Assembly: GCF_000417505.1 (NCBI RefSeq)
Contig: NZ_APHY01000035.1
Span: forward strand, 4 to 64,003
Direction of reading: 5' to 3'
Length of the DNA stretch: 64,000 bases
Source: Megasphaera sp. NM10
GTDB taxonomy: Bacteria > Bacillota > Negativicutes > Veillonellales > Megasphaeraceae
The translations under genes were made by a program, and so were the position numbers. This document shows positions 26,497 through 35,163 of the stretch, piece by piece (position 1 is the first letter of the stretch; every line of letters begins with the position of its first letter). Under the pieces are notes generated by a model. It saw only the letters and a program-made list of their open reading frames with translations, was not told the origin of the DNA and did not search any database.

Positions 26497-27950
26497 TTAA
26501 ACATCCTCTTTTCCGTATATGATAGCACACAAACGGCGGCGCTGGGCTATTCTTTCGGCCAGCGCCTGCACATATGCATCGACGTCTTTCAGCATGTACA
26601 CCTTTTCCAAGGTGTGGCCGTCGCGGCAGAGGAACTTCGTCGCCCCGCCCGGTCCGGCTGCCAGGACGGACTGCCGTTCTTCCATCATCTCGATATTATA
26701 GGCACTGACGCTGCCCGGCAGGGCATAGCCAATGTTGGCGAAGCTGGCTGCCATGTACTTCTGGCGGTACATGTAGTACGGCACATAGCCGCCGGCCGTC
26801 AGGATGGACTGACAGAGGCGGACCATATGGCCCGTTTCTTCGGCTGGCGGAATGGCGGCCCGCAATTCATGATGGAATAAGGGTGCCCGTTTTTTTAATG
26901 CTAACGTATGAATTGTAACATTTTCCGGGTGCAGTTTGCAAACAATTTCCATATTTTCCTGCATATCTGCCACGGTTTGCCCGGGAAGGCCGGCGATAAA
27001 GTCCATGTTGATGACGGAAAAACCCAGTTTCCGGCAGTTCTCATACATGGTGTAAATATCTTCGACCCGGTGGCGCCGGCCCAGGGCATCGAGGAGATGC
27101 TGCTGCAACGTCTGGGGATTGACGCTGATGCGATCGACACCGGCCTGGCGGAGCATGGCCAGCATGTCCGGCGTCGCCGTATCGGGCCGTCCCGCTTCGA
27201 CGGTCCATTCGCAGGCTTCCGGGAAATTCCGGGCCAGCCGCGTCATCATCGCTTCCAGTACCGGCAGGGGCAGGCACGTCGGCGTACCGCCGCCGACGTA
27301 GAGCGACGTGACTTCCAAGTCATAGGTCCGGCACAGGTCGGCCAGGTCGTCGAGGTCGGCCAGGACGGCATCGCGAAAAGCCGTGAGTTCCGCCTCCCCT
27401 TCCTGCCGATGAGGCGCGACGGGAAGGAGCAGTACAGGCAGTGGCTGGGACAATAGGGAATCCCTACGTAGAGGGCCACTTTCCGGCCCCTGTCGGTGAC
27501 GTAAGGCCGTTGGAGCCTGGCCATGGCCACCAGGTCCCGGGCGACGGCCGGCGCCACGCAATACGACGTCTGCAAGGCCTTTTCGGCCTGGTCGGCTGTG
27601 AAGCCCTGGTCGAAGAGGTGGTGGACCAGTTTCGTCGGCCGCACGCCGATGAGCGTCCCCCACGGGCTGGGTCCGTGGCCGCAGAAGCGGTTATGCCAGT
27701 GGATGAGGCAGTCCTTGAGGGATGCCCGTTCCCGGTCCGTCCCGACGAGGCGGGCCTCAGAAGACCAGGGCGCCCCGCCGTCCTGGAAGGTACAGCGCAC
27801 GTGGAGGTGAGCGCCTTCCTCGCGGACAGTGACGGCAGCCCCGACGTCGCGGACTTCCCGGCCGCCGACATAGCCCAGGGAGGCCATGACCTGCCCGACG
27901 AGGGAATGGAAGCGTTCCGGCCCGTCATAGGTATAGGTCTGGAGGGCCAT
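26497..27950 (-). pseudogene. hemZ: HemZ-type coproporphyrinogen dehydrogenase (radical SAM), frameshifted
   Basis: Radical SAM protein of the oxygen-independent coproporphyrinogen III oxidase family, HemZ branch. The first frame (27950 to about 27420) has the HemZ N-terminal domain and the cluster motif GIPYCPSHCLYCSFPS. The second frame continues with SLYVGGGTPTCL, VNPQTLQQHLLDALGR and INMDFIAGLPGQT. They join at about 27415-27421, consistent with one missing G. The restored length is about 484 residues, normal for HemZ. The start is one base after the fur stop. Position between relA-dtd and hisS-aspS is a known Firmicutes arrangement. Confidence 0.88.
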
Positions 27951-27951
27951 C

Positions 27952-28482
27952 TTATTCCGCTTCTTTCGCAGCTTCGGCTTCTTTGGCTGCTTCTTCTTCC
28001 CGTTTCTTCTGGCAGGCTTCGCAGTAGCCATAGACTTTCAGCTGATGGTCGACGGTGTGGAAGTGGAGGCGCTTTTCCAGGATCGTTTCCAGCGTTTCCA
28101 GGAGGTCGTCTTCACATTCCCAGACCTTGCCGCAGCCCAGGCAGATGAGATGATGATGGAAATGGCCTTCATTGTCGCGGTCATTCAATTCATAGCGGCT
28201 GCAGCCGTCGTCGAAATCGAGTTTCTTCAAGAGGTCCATCTGGGTGAACAGGTCCAGCGTCCGGTAGACCGTAGCCAGGCCGATGTCAGGCGCCGTCTTC
28301 TTGACCAGCTCGAAGACTTCTTCGGCGCTCATATGGCGGATTGGGCTTTCGACGAAGGCCCGCAGGATGATCTGCCGCTGGGACGTCATCTTGCATTTCT
28401 TGAACTTGATCTTTTCTTTCATGCGTTTCATCATGGTATCCATGATTTCTTTCTTATTAGTTTCTGTTCTCGTTGTTTCCAT
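27952..28482 (-). CDS. fur: Fur family metalloregulator
   Basis: A 176-residue DNA-binding regulator with the Fur winged helix (KMTSQRQIILRAF, HMSAEEVFELV, GLATVYRTLDLF), the metal site HFHHHLICLGCGK and a second zinc pair CEAC. Fur, Zur and PerR cannot be separated reliably from sequence alone; the HHHLIC motif and neighbouring hemZ favour iron. The C-terminus is a Lys/Glu/Ala tail with AAKEAE repeated, probably helical. The 5' end overlaps the restored end of the AI-2E transporter gene by 26 bases. Confidence 0.9.
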   Translation of the reverse strand: METTRTETNKKEIMDTMMKRMKEKIKFKKCKMTSQRQIILRAFVESPIRHMSAEEVFELVKKTAPDIGLATVYRTLDLFTQMDLLKKLDFDDGCSRYELNDRDNEGHFHHHLICLGCGKVWECEDDLLETLETILEKRLHFHTVDHQLKVYGYCEACQKKREEEAAKEAEAAKEAE

Positions 28483-29547
28483 TGTACTTCATCGCCTTTT
28501 CTTTATATGTATTGTAAAACCATAAATGTTTACACAAAATCTGTAAGACTGCCGTCACCGGGACGGTAAGGATCATGCCGCTACGCCAAAGAGGGTCCCG
28601 CCGATGAGCAGGGCGATGACGATGACGACCGGATGCAGGCTGATGACGGCCCCCATGACCTGAGGCATGATGAGGTGGCTGTCGATCTGCTGGATGACGA
28701 TATAGAAGATGATGACTTTCAGCGGCAGGGACAAACTGACCGTCGCGCTGAGCAGGATAGCCGGCACGGCGCCGACGATAGGCCCGACGATGGGTATCCA
28801 TTCGGTAATGGCCGCCAAGATGCCGATGACCATGGGGTACGGTACGCCCATGGCCCACATGCCGAGGAAAGTCAGGGTGGCAATGATACAGCTCATGAGG
28901 ATCTGGCCGCGGATGTAGCGGCTCAGGACGTGCTGTATTTCCTGGAAGAGGCCGGCCAGATGGCTGCGATAGCTTTCGGGAAAGATATCGACGAAGCTCT
29001 TGACCATGTGGCCGCCGTCTTTCATGAAGTAGAAAGTAATGATCGGTACGACGAAGAATTCGACGACCGTCCCGGCAATGGCAAAGACGGACTGGATGAG
29101 GTTGGTGATGCCCTCGATGCCGTAATTGCCGATCTTGACGAAGGCATCGTTGACGATTTTCTTGACCTGGTCCGGGATATAGAACTGGGTCTGCTCATTT
29201 TCAAGCTGCGTCACCAGGGCCGCCGTCTGGCTGACCAAATCGTTGAAGTTGGCTGCCAGCAGATTGACCTGGATGACCAGCGGCTTGACGATGATATTGG
29301 TAATAATCGTCACGATGACGATGAGGATGACAAAGGAGATGAGGATGGCAAGGTCGATGGGTACATGACGGCCGGTCAGGCGCCGCAGCCCTTTGATGAC
29401 GCCATCGCGGATAGGCATGAGGATGAACGTCAGGATCAGGGAAATGACGACGGGCCAGTAGACGGCATGGACCGTGAGGAACAGCGCACCGGCCAGGATG
29501 GCCAGGGTGACGCGCATCCAGAACTCCGCGCCCTTATAGGCAACCAT
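28457..29547 (-). pseudogene. AI-2E family transporter (UPF0118), frameshifted near the C-terminus
   Basis: Multi-pass membrane protein of the TqsA/YdiK family. Members have been linked to autoinducer-2 export or Na+/H+ antiport, so the name is not proof of function. Eight or so hydrophobic segments are visible, with the family's PIRDGVIKGL region and VGAVPAILLSATVSLSLPLK. The main frame ends abruptly at GGTLFGVAA (28573). One base (G) added near 28575-28580 would continue it as GMILTVPVTAVLQILCKHLW to a stop at 28457, the usual family ending. Last of the run before fur. Confidence 0.88.
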
Positions 29548-29550
29548 GGT

Positions 29551-30186
29551 TTACCAGCCTCCGTCCAGGAATGGATTGCCACGCCGTTCGTCGCCGATGG
29601 ACGTAGCCGGGCCGTGGCCAGGCAGGACCAGCGTATTGTCAGGCAGGGTCATGAGTTTCGTTTCCAGGCTGTGGAGCAGCGTCTTCGACGAGCCGCCGTA
29701 GAGGTCGGTACGGCCGACGGAATAGCGGAACAGCGTGTCGCCGGAAAAGACGACGCCTTCACCGTACAGGCTGAGGCCGCCCGGCGTATGGCCCGGCGTT
29801 TCCAGGACTGTGAAGTGCAGATGCCCCAATGTCAGTTCATCGCCGTCCTTGACCAGGTGGTCTGCCGACGTACATTCGATGGCCTGGCCCATGAACAGGG
29901 ACAGGTTATTGTGCGAATTGGAAATGAGGTCGGCATCGCCGGCGCCGACGTAGACCGGTACGTTCTTGCGCTGGCGCAGTTCCTGCAGGGCGCCGATGTG
30001 GTCAGCATGGCCATGGGTCAGGAAGATGAACTTCAGCGTCAGGCCATGGCTGGTCAGAGCCTTGTCGATGGCGGGATAATCCCAGGCCGGATCGACGACC
30101 ATGGCTTCTTTCGTATCCGTGTCGTAGACGATATAACAATTGGTCATGATAGGACCGAGTTCCATACTGATATATTTCATGCTCAT
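29551..30186 (-). CDS. Metallo-beta-lactamase fold hydrolase (glyoxalase II-like)
   Basis: A 211-residue hydrolase with the zinc motif THGHADHIGAL, a further His in ETPGHTPGGLSL, the bridging Asp in VFSGDTLFRYSVGRTDL and PGHGPATSIGDE near the end. Such proteins hydrolyse thioesters including hydroxyacylglutathione, but glutathione is not assured here, so the natural substrate is unknown. AAGGGGG precedes the start. It lies directly after dtd, an order common in Firmicutes. Confidence 0.9.
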   Translation of the reverse strand: MSMKYISMELGPIMTNCYIVYDTDTKEAMVVDPAWDYPAIDKALTSHGLTLKFIFLTHGHADHIGALQELRQRKNVPVYVGAGDADLISNSHNNLSLFMGQAIECTSADHLVKDGDELTLGHLHFTVLETPGHTPGGLSLYGEGVVFSGDTLFRYSVGRTDLYGGSSKTLLHSLETKLMTLPDNTLVLPGHGPATSIGDERRGNPFLDGGW

Positions 30187-30201
30187 AAGTATACTTCCCC
30201 C

Positions 30202-30651
30202 TTAAAAGGTTTTCTGGCTGTCCAAGAGGATGGTCACAGGCCCGTCGTTTGCCAGGGATACGACCATATGGGTCCGGAAATGGCCTGTCGCCACGGTGAC
30301 GCCGAAGGCGCGGACAGCGGCGACGAACTGCTCATATAATGCTTCGGCCTGTTCGGGCTTGGCCGCTTCGATATAGCTGGGACGGCGGCCGTGGCGGGCA
30401 TCGCCGTACAGGGTGAACTGGGAAATGACCAGCATCTCCCCTCCCTCGTCGAGGAGGGAGTGATTGAGTTTGCCCTGGTCATCTTCAAAGATACGCAAGT
30501 GGACGATCTTGTCGGCCAGGTAGCGGACGTCGGCTTCCGTATCCTTGACGGAAACGCCGAGGAGGACCGTCAGGCCGTTGCCTGCCTGGCCGGTGAGGAC
30601 GCCGTCCGAGGTCACAGAAGACGTCAGGGTCTTTTGTACGACAGCTCTCAT
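30202..30651 (-). CDS. dtd: D-aminoacyl-tRNA deacylase
   Basis: A 149-residue enzyme that removes D-amino acids (and Gly mischarged on tRNA-Ala) from tRNA. The catalytic motif SQFTLYGD and the cross-subunit motif near DGPVTILLDS are present. The start overlaps the relA stop (ATGA), as in many Firmicutes. Confidence 0.96.
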   Translation of the reverse strand: MRAVVQKTLTSSVTSDGVLTGQAGNGLTVLLGVSVKDTEADVRYLADKIVHLRIFEDDQGKLNHSLLDEGGEMLVISQFTLYGDARHGRRPSYIEAAKPEQAEALYEQFVAAVRAFGVTVATGHFRTHMVVSLANDGPVTILLDSQKTF

Positions 30652-32852
30652 GTCTGGCTCCCTCCCGTATAGCGTTCGACGGCGTAGACATCCTTCAGGC
30701 GGCGTATCTTGGTGGCCACGAATTCAAACTGGGCCAGGTCCTTGATGCTGATGCCCATGTGGATGGTGACGTTCTTGGTATCGCTGGTCTTGGCGTTGAC
30801 GCTGAGGATGGAAATCTTCATTTCCGCCAGGGTGGCCATGATTTCGGCCATGATGCCCGTGCGGTCGTAGGCGACGATTTCCATGTTCACTTCAAAGCGT
30901 TCGTTGCCGTCGTAATCCCATTCGACGTCGATGAGGCGGTCTACGTCGTTCTGGCCGTGCGTGACGTTCGGGCAGTCCGCGCGGTGGACCGAGACGCCGC
31001 GGCCGCGGGTGATGAAGCCGATGATGGGATCGCCCGGTACAGGGCTGCAGCATTTGGCCAGGCGGACCAGCAGGCCCGGTTCGCCTTTGACCAGGATGCC
31101 CGTGCCGTTGTGCTTGACGGGTTTCTTGGTCTTGAGTTTTTCCAGGGCAGCCAGGCTGTTGGTCTTTTCTTCCTGCTTCTGCAAGTCTTTCTTGTGCAGT
31201 TCCAGGAGCTTGATGAGGACCGTATTGACGGCAAAGCCGCCGTAGCCGACAGCGGCGACCAGGTCGTCTTCGGAGCCGGCGTTCATCTGCTTGGCCACGC
31301 GGCCCAGGCGGCCGCCGACGTTGAGGGCTTTCCAGTCGTGGCCCAGGCGCTTACATTCCCGTTCCAGCGCATCCAGGCCCTTGGCGATGTTTTCTTCGCG
31401 GTTTTCCTTCTTGAACCAGCTGCGTATCTTCGAGCGGCTTTCCGAGCTGCCGACGATGTTCAGCCAGTCCAGGCTGGGCTTGCCGACTTTGGACGTAATG
31501 ATTTCGACGATGTCGCCGTTCTTCAATTTATAGTCCAAAGGGACGATCTTGCCGTTGATCTTGGCGCCGACGCAACGGTGGCCGACGTCGGTGTGGATGC
31601 GGTAGGCAAAGTCGATGGGGATAGAACCCTGGGGCAGGTCGATGACGTCGCCCCGCGGCGAAAAAACGAAGACTTCGTCGGAAAAGGCGTCGAGCTTCAG
31701 GGCGTTGACGAATTCTTTCGGATTGCTCGTGTCCTGCCATTCCAGGAGGTTGCGCAGCCAGCCCATTTTTTCATCGAAAGCGTCCTTGTTGGCCGTCTGG
31801 TTGCCTTCTTTATAACGCCAATGGGCGGCGACGCCGTATTCGGCGATGCGGTGCATTTCCCAGGTGCGGATCTGGATTTCTACAGGCTGCCCTCTCGTCC
31901 CGATGACTGTCGTGTGCAGGGACTGGTAGTTATTGGGCTTAGGCATGGCGATGTAGTCCTTGAAGCGGTACGGCAGTGGCTTCCACAGGCTGTGGACGAT
32001 ACCCAGGACGCCGTAGCAGTCCTTGACGTCGTCGACGATGACGCGGATGGCGAAGAGGTCATAGACCTGGCTCAAGTCGCGGTTATCTTTCTTCATCTTT
32101 TTATAAATGCTGTAAAAATGCTTGGGCCGGCCGTTGATTTCGCAGTGGATGTGGGCTTCGTCGAGGGCCTTCTTGAGGACGTCGATGGCTTCGTTGACGA
32201 TTTCTTCGCGGACGTGGCGCTTCTGCTTCATCTGGTCGACGAGGTCGTAGTACTTGTCCGGTTCGAGGTAGCGGAAGGACAAATCTTCCAGTTCCCACTT
32301 GATATTGAAAATCCCTAAGCGGTGTGCCAGGGGGGCAAAGATTTCCAGCGTTTCCTGGGCAATACGCTTCTGCTTGTCGCTGCGCATGTAGCGCAGGGTA
32401 CGCATGTTGTGCAGGCGGTCGGCGAGCTTGATGACGACGACGCGCACGTCCTTGGCCATGGCCAGGAACATCTTGCGCATGCTGTTGAGCTGCTGGTCTT
32501 CTTTGGTACGGTAATTGAGGCGGCTCAACTTGGTGACGCCGTCGACGAGGAAGGCTACTTCCTTGCCGAACATCTTCTTGATATCTTCCAGTGTGTACGA
32601 CGTATCTTCGACGACATCGTGGAGGAGCGACGCCGTAATGGTCGTCGTATCTATTTTCATATCTGCCAGTATCTGGGCGACGGCCAGGGGATGCAGGATA
32701 TACGGTTCCCCGCTGACGCGGCGCTGGTCCTTGTGGGCCTCTTCGGCCAGGTTATAGGCTTTGGTCACGTCATCGCATTTGGCCTGGGGCAGATACGTAT
32801 GTATCGTGTCGATGAGGTGTTTGAATTCGACATCTTTATCTTTAAATTCCAT
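30648..32852 (-). CDS. relA: Bifunctional (p)ppGpp synthetase/hydrolase (Rel)
   Basis: A 734-residue stringent-response enzyme. Order: HD hydrolase domain (HPLAVAQILADMKI, SLLHDVVEDT, KLADRLHNMRTL), synthetase domain (YDLFAIRVIV, MPKPNNYQSLHTTVIG), TGS domain (VFVFSPRGDVIDLPQGSIPI) and a C-terminal ACT domain. The intact HD motif argues for a bifunctional Rel rather than a synthesis-only RelA. ATG at 32850-32852 is chosen from GGAGG nine bases upstream; longer starts are in frame. It follows recJ and couples to dtd. Confidence 0.96.
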   Translation of the reverse strand: MEFKDKDVEFKHLIDTIHTYLPQAKCDDVTKAYNLAEEAHKDQRRVSGEPYILHPLAVAQILADMKIDTTTITASLLHDVVEDTSYTLEDIKKMFGKEVAFLVDGVTKLSRLNYRTKEDQQLNSMRKMFLAMAKDVRVVVIKLADRLHNMRTLRYMRSDKQKRIAQETLEIFAPLAHRLGIFNIKWELEDLSFRYLEPDKYYDLVDQMKQKRHVREEIVNEAIDVLKKALDEAHIHCEINGRPKHFYSIYKKMKKDNRDLSQVYDLFAIRVIVDDVKDCYGVLGIVHSLWKPLPYRFKDYIAMPKPNNYQSLHTTVIGTRGQPVEIQIRTWEMHRIAEYGVAAHWRYKEGNQTANKDAFDEKMGWLRNLLEWQDTSNPKEFVNALKLDAFSDEVFVFSPRGDVIDLPQGSIPIDFAYRIHTDVGHRCVGAKINGKIVPLDYKLKNGDIVEIITSKVGKPSLDWLNIVGSSESRSKIRSWFKKENREENIAKGLDALERECKRLGHDWKALNVGGRLGRVAKQMNAGSEDDLVAAVGYGGFAVNTVLIKLLELHKKDLQKQEEKTNSLAALEKLKTKKPVKHNGTGILVKGEPGLLVRLAKCCSPVPGDPIIGFITRGRGVSVHRADCPNVTHGQNDVDRLIDVEWDYDGNERFEVNMEIVAYDRTGIMAEIMATLAEMKISILSVNAKTSDTKNVTIHMGISIKDLAQFEFVATKIRRLKDVYAVERYTGGSQT

Positions 32853-32866
32853 AATATGAAACCTCC

Positions 32867-34843
32867 TCACTCCTTGCAGTACAATTCATACGTCGGCGAC
32901 GCATGAAGATCCATTTTCCCCGCAAGGATAGGAAAATAATAAGCTGGGCCGTCGTCATCATGGCGTATTTTGAGGACGCCGATTTCCCGGAGGACGACGA
33001 TGGCAGCGTAAATGGTGTGGACATCATAACAGTCCCCCTGGTCCGCAGCCAGACGGCGGCGGACCTGCCAGACCGGCATGCCCCAGTCGGGGATGCATTT
33101 CTTGAGGGCCATGTAAATATCGACCATGACCGCCCGGTTGAGGACGATGTGGCGGCCTGGCAGGTGGACGTCCTGGATGACCAGCTGCGGCGACGACATG
33201 CCATTGAAGTCGTTCCGTTCGAGCTGGAAGGCCACGTCGATGACGTCGCCTTCGACGATGGCGTCGCACAGGCCCGCCTGGGACCAGGCGACACCGGAAA
33301 GGCGTGTCCTATCGGCGCCGCGGGCGACGAGGCGGACGTGCTGCTTTTCCCGGCCGATGGGACGGATTTCCTCTACCGTAGCCCCGCTCAGGGAAAAGAC
33401 GGGCCGGCTGTTGCCCATGCCATAGGGCTCCAGGCGGGACAGCTCAACAATGAGGTCCAAGGTCACATCGGCCGGTTCCAATTGCTTGTCGATGTGGACC
33501 AAGGGGACGTAGTCGGCGGCCGTCATATGCGCTGCCGCATAGTCCAGCAGGCGCCGGCGCAGGGCTTCGATGTTCTCGGCCCTGACGGAAAAGCCCGCCG
33601 CCATGGTGTGGCCGCCGAACTGGATGAGCAAATCCTGGGCGTATTGCAGGGCTTCGTACATGTTGAAACCGCTGATACTGCGGCACGATCCCTTGCCGAT
33701 GCCGTCGCGGACGGTGATGACCAGGGACGGCCGGTAATACGTCTCTACCAGGCGCGATGCGGCGATGCCGATGACGCCGACGTGCCAGCCCTCATGATAG
33801 GCGATGAGGACGCCGTCGCGGCCCCTCGCCTGCCCTTCGATCTGGGTGATGGCTTCCTGGGCAATGGTGTGCTCAATGTCCTGGCGCTCCGTGTTGAGGC
33901 GGCTCAGTTCGGCTGCATCGGCCGCCGCCTTGGCCGCATCGGTTTCCAGGAGCAGTTCGACACCCTTCGTCGCATGGCTGATGCGCCCGGCCGCATTGAG
34001 GCGCGGCGCCGCCGTAAAGGCGATACGGCCGGCCGTGATATCCTTCCCGCTGAGATTGGACGCATCGAGGAGGGCCTTGATGCCCGTCCGCTTCCCTTCT
34101 TTCATGGCCGCCAAGCCATGGCGGACGAGGATACGGTTCTCGCCAGTCAGGGGGACCAGGTCGGCAATGGTCCCCAAGGCCGCCAGGTCCGTATAGCCCG
34201 GCAGGTCTTCATGGCAGTGATGCTGCCACAGGGCCCGGCAGAGGACGTAGGCCACGCCGGCGCCGGCCAGCTCCTTAAAGGGATAGGGGCAGCCGGCCTG
34301 CTTGGGATTGAGGACGGCCAGGGCTGGCGGGATCTGTTCCGGCGGTTCGTGATGATCCGTAATGATCATATCCAGGACCGGCGAGAACTGCTGGACCAGG
34401 TCGTGTGACGAAATGCCGCAGTCGACGGTGATGAGCAGGTCGGCCTGCCGGCTCAGCTGCTCCAGGGCCCCTTCGTTGAGGCCATAGCCTTCGCTCTCCC
34501 GTTCGGGAATGTAGAACTGCGGCGATGCGCCGAGGTCGCGAAGGACGGAATAAACAAGAGACGTCGACGTAATGCCGTCGACGTCATAGTCACCGTAGAT
34601 GACGATGCGCTGCTTTTCAGTTATCGCCTGCTCCAGCCTGATGACGGCATTCTCCATGCCTTTCATCAGGAAAGGATCGGCCATATCGGCCAAAGTATTG
34701 TGAAGAAAATGGTCCCCTGCCCGGACATCGGCGATGCCGCGATTGGCCAGTACCTGTGCCAAGACCGGGGATATATGTAATTGTGCGGACAAGGCCTCCA
34801 TGAGCCCCTCGTCGGGACTGCCGAACTGCCATCGTTTCTCCAT
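32867..34843 (-). CDS. recJ: Single-stranded-DNA-specific exonuclease RecJ
   Basis: A DHH-family 5'-3' nuclease used in recombination and mismatch repair. Motifs: GDYDVDGITSTSLVY, ITVDCGISS, ITDHHEPPE, and in the DHHA1 domain TAAPRLNAAGRISHA and GGHTMAAGFSV. At about 658 residues it is a little shorter than Bacillus RecJ. ATG 34843 fits the family N-terminus (MEKRWQFGSP); GTG at 34852 is also in frame and neither has a strong ribosome site. First gene of the chain running to aspS. Confidence 0.95.
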   Translation of the reverse strand: MEKRWQFGSPDEGLMEALSAQLHISPVLAQVLANRGIADVRAGDHFLHNTLADMADPFLMKGMENAVIRLEQAITEKQRIVIYGDYDVDGITSTSLVYSVLRDLGASPQFYIPERESEGYGLNEGALEQLSRQADLLITVDCGISSHDLVQQFSPVLDMIITDHHEPPEQIPPALAVLNPKQAGCPYPFKELAGAGVAYVLCRALWQHHCHEDLPGYTDLAALGTIADLVPLTGENRILVRHGLAAMKEGKRTGIKALLDASNLSGKDITAGRIAFTAAPRLNAAGRISHATKGVELLLETDAAKAAADAAELSRLNTERQDIEHTIAQEAITQIEGQARGRDGVLIAYHEGWHVGVIGIAASRLVETYYRPSLVITVRDGIGKGSCRSISGFNMYEALQYAQDLLIQFGGHTMAAGFSVRAENIEALRRRLLDYAAAHMTAADYVPLVHIDKQLEPADVTLDLIVELSRLEPYGMGNSRPVFSLSGATVEEIRPIGREKQHVRLVARGADRTRLSGVAWSQAGLCDAIVEGDVIDVAFQLERNDFNGMSSPQLVIQDVHLPGRHIVLNRAVMVDIYMALKKCIPDWGMPVWQVRRRLAADQGDCYDVHTIYAAIVVLREIGVLKIRHDDDGPAYYFPILAGKMDLHASPTYELYCKE

Positions 34844-34998
34844 AGCTATCACGACACATTCTCAAGAATAATCACTATCAATAAATCAACTATTATTTTA
34901 TCACTTTCTATTCTCAAAATAAAGGCTAAATCTATAGCTATTTGCCATTATTTGTTAATTTTGAGAAAGTTTAAAGTTTGTTTAAATATGGCAGGCGT
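34844..34998 (-). other. AT-rich intergenic region upstream of recJ
   Basis: Very AT-rich and presumably holds the promoter of the recJ operon. TAAAAT and several TTGA hexamers are present, but no pair has ideal spacing. A small palindrome ATTCTTGAGAAT lies at the recJ side. Confidence 0.35.
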
Positions 34999-35034
34999 AA
35001 AAAAAAGCGCTGTCATATGAAGACAGCGCTTTTT
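34999..35034 (-). terminator. Terminator of the DMT-kinase fusion gene
   Basis: GCGCTGTC (35007-35014) pairs with GACAGCGC (35022-35029) between A- and T-runs. Confidence 0.85.
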
Positions 35035-35036
35035 CT

Positions 35037-35150
35037 GTAGGGGTCGCCACGTGGGCGACCCGTTTCGGTATCTGGGTGAATTCTCTACGGAGCCGGACGG
35101 GAAAATCCATACATATCCAGTTGCGGGCTTGCCACGTGCAAGCCCCTACT
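35037..35150. repeat. BIME-like composite repeat (two CACGTG palindromes)
   Basis: GTAGGGGTCGCCACGTGGGC opens it and GCGGGCTTGCCACGTGCAAG then CCCCTACT closes it, about 60 bases apart. It is the cleanest copy of the paired-palindrome architecture together with 55882. Confidence 0.8.
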
Positions 35151-35163
35151 GCAAACTACAAAA

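Noticed and set aside
28573-29547. AI-2E transporter as a naturally short protein ending at GVAA
   Set aside because: The family's usual C-terminal ending follows immediately in another frame after one missing base, so truncation by an indel is the better reading.
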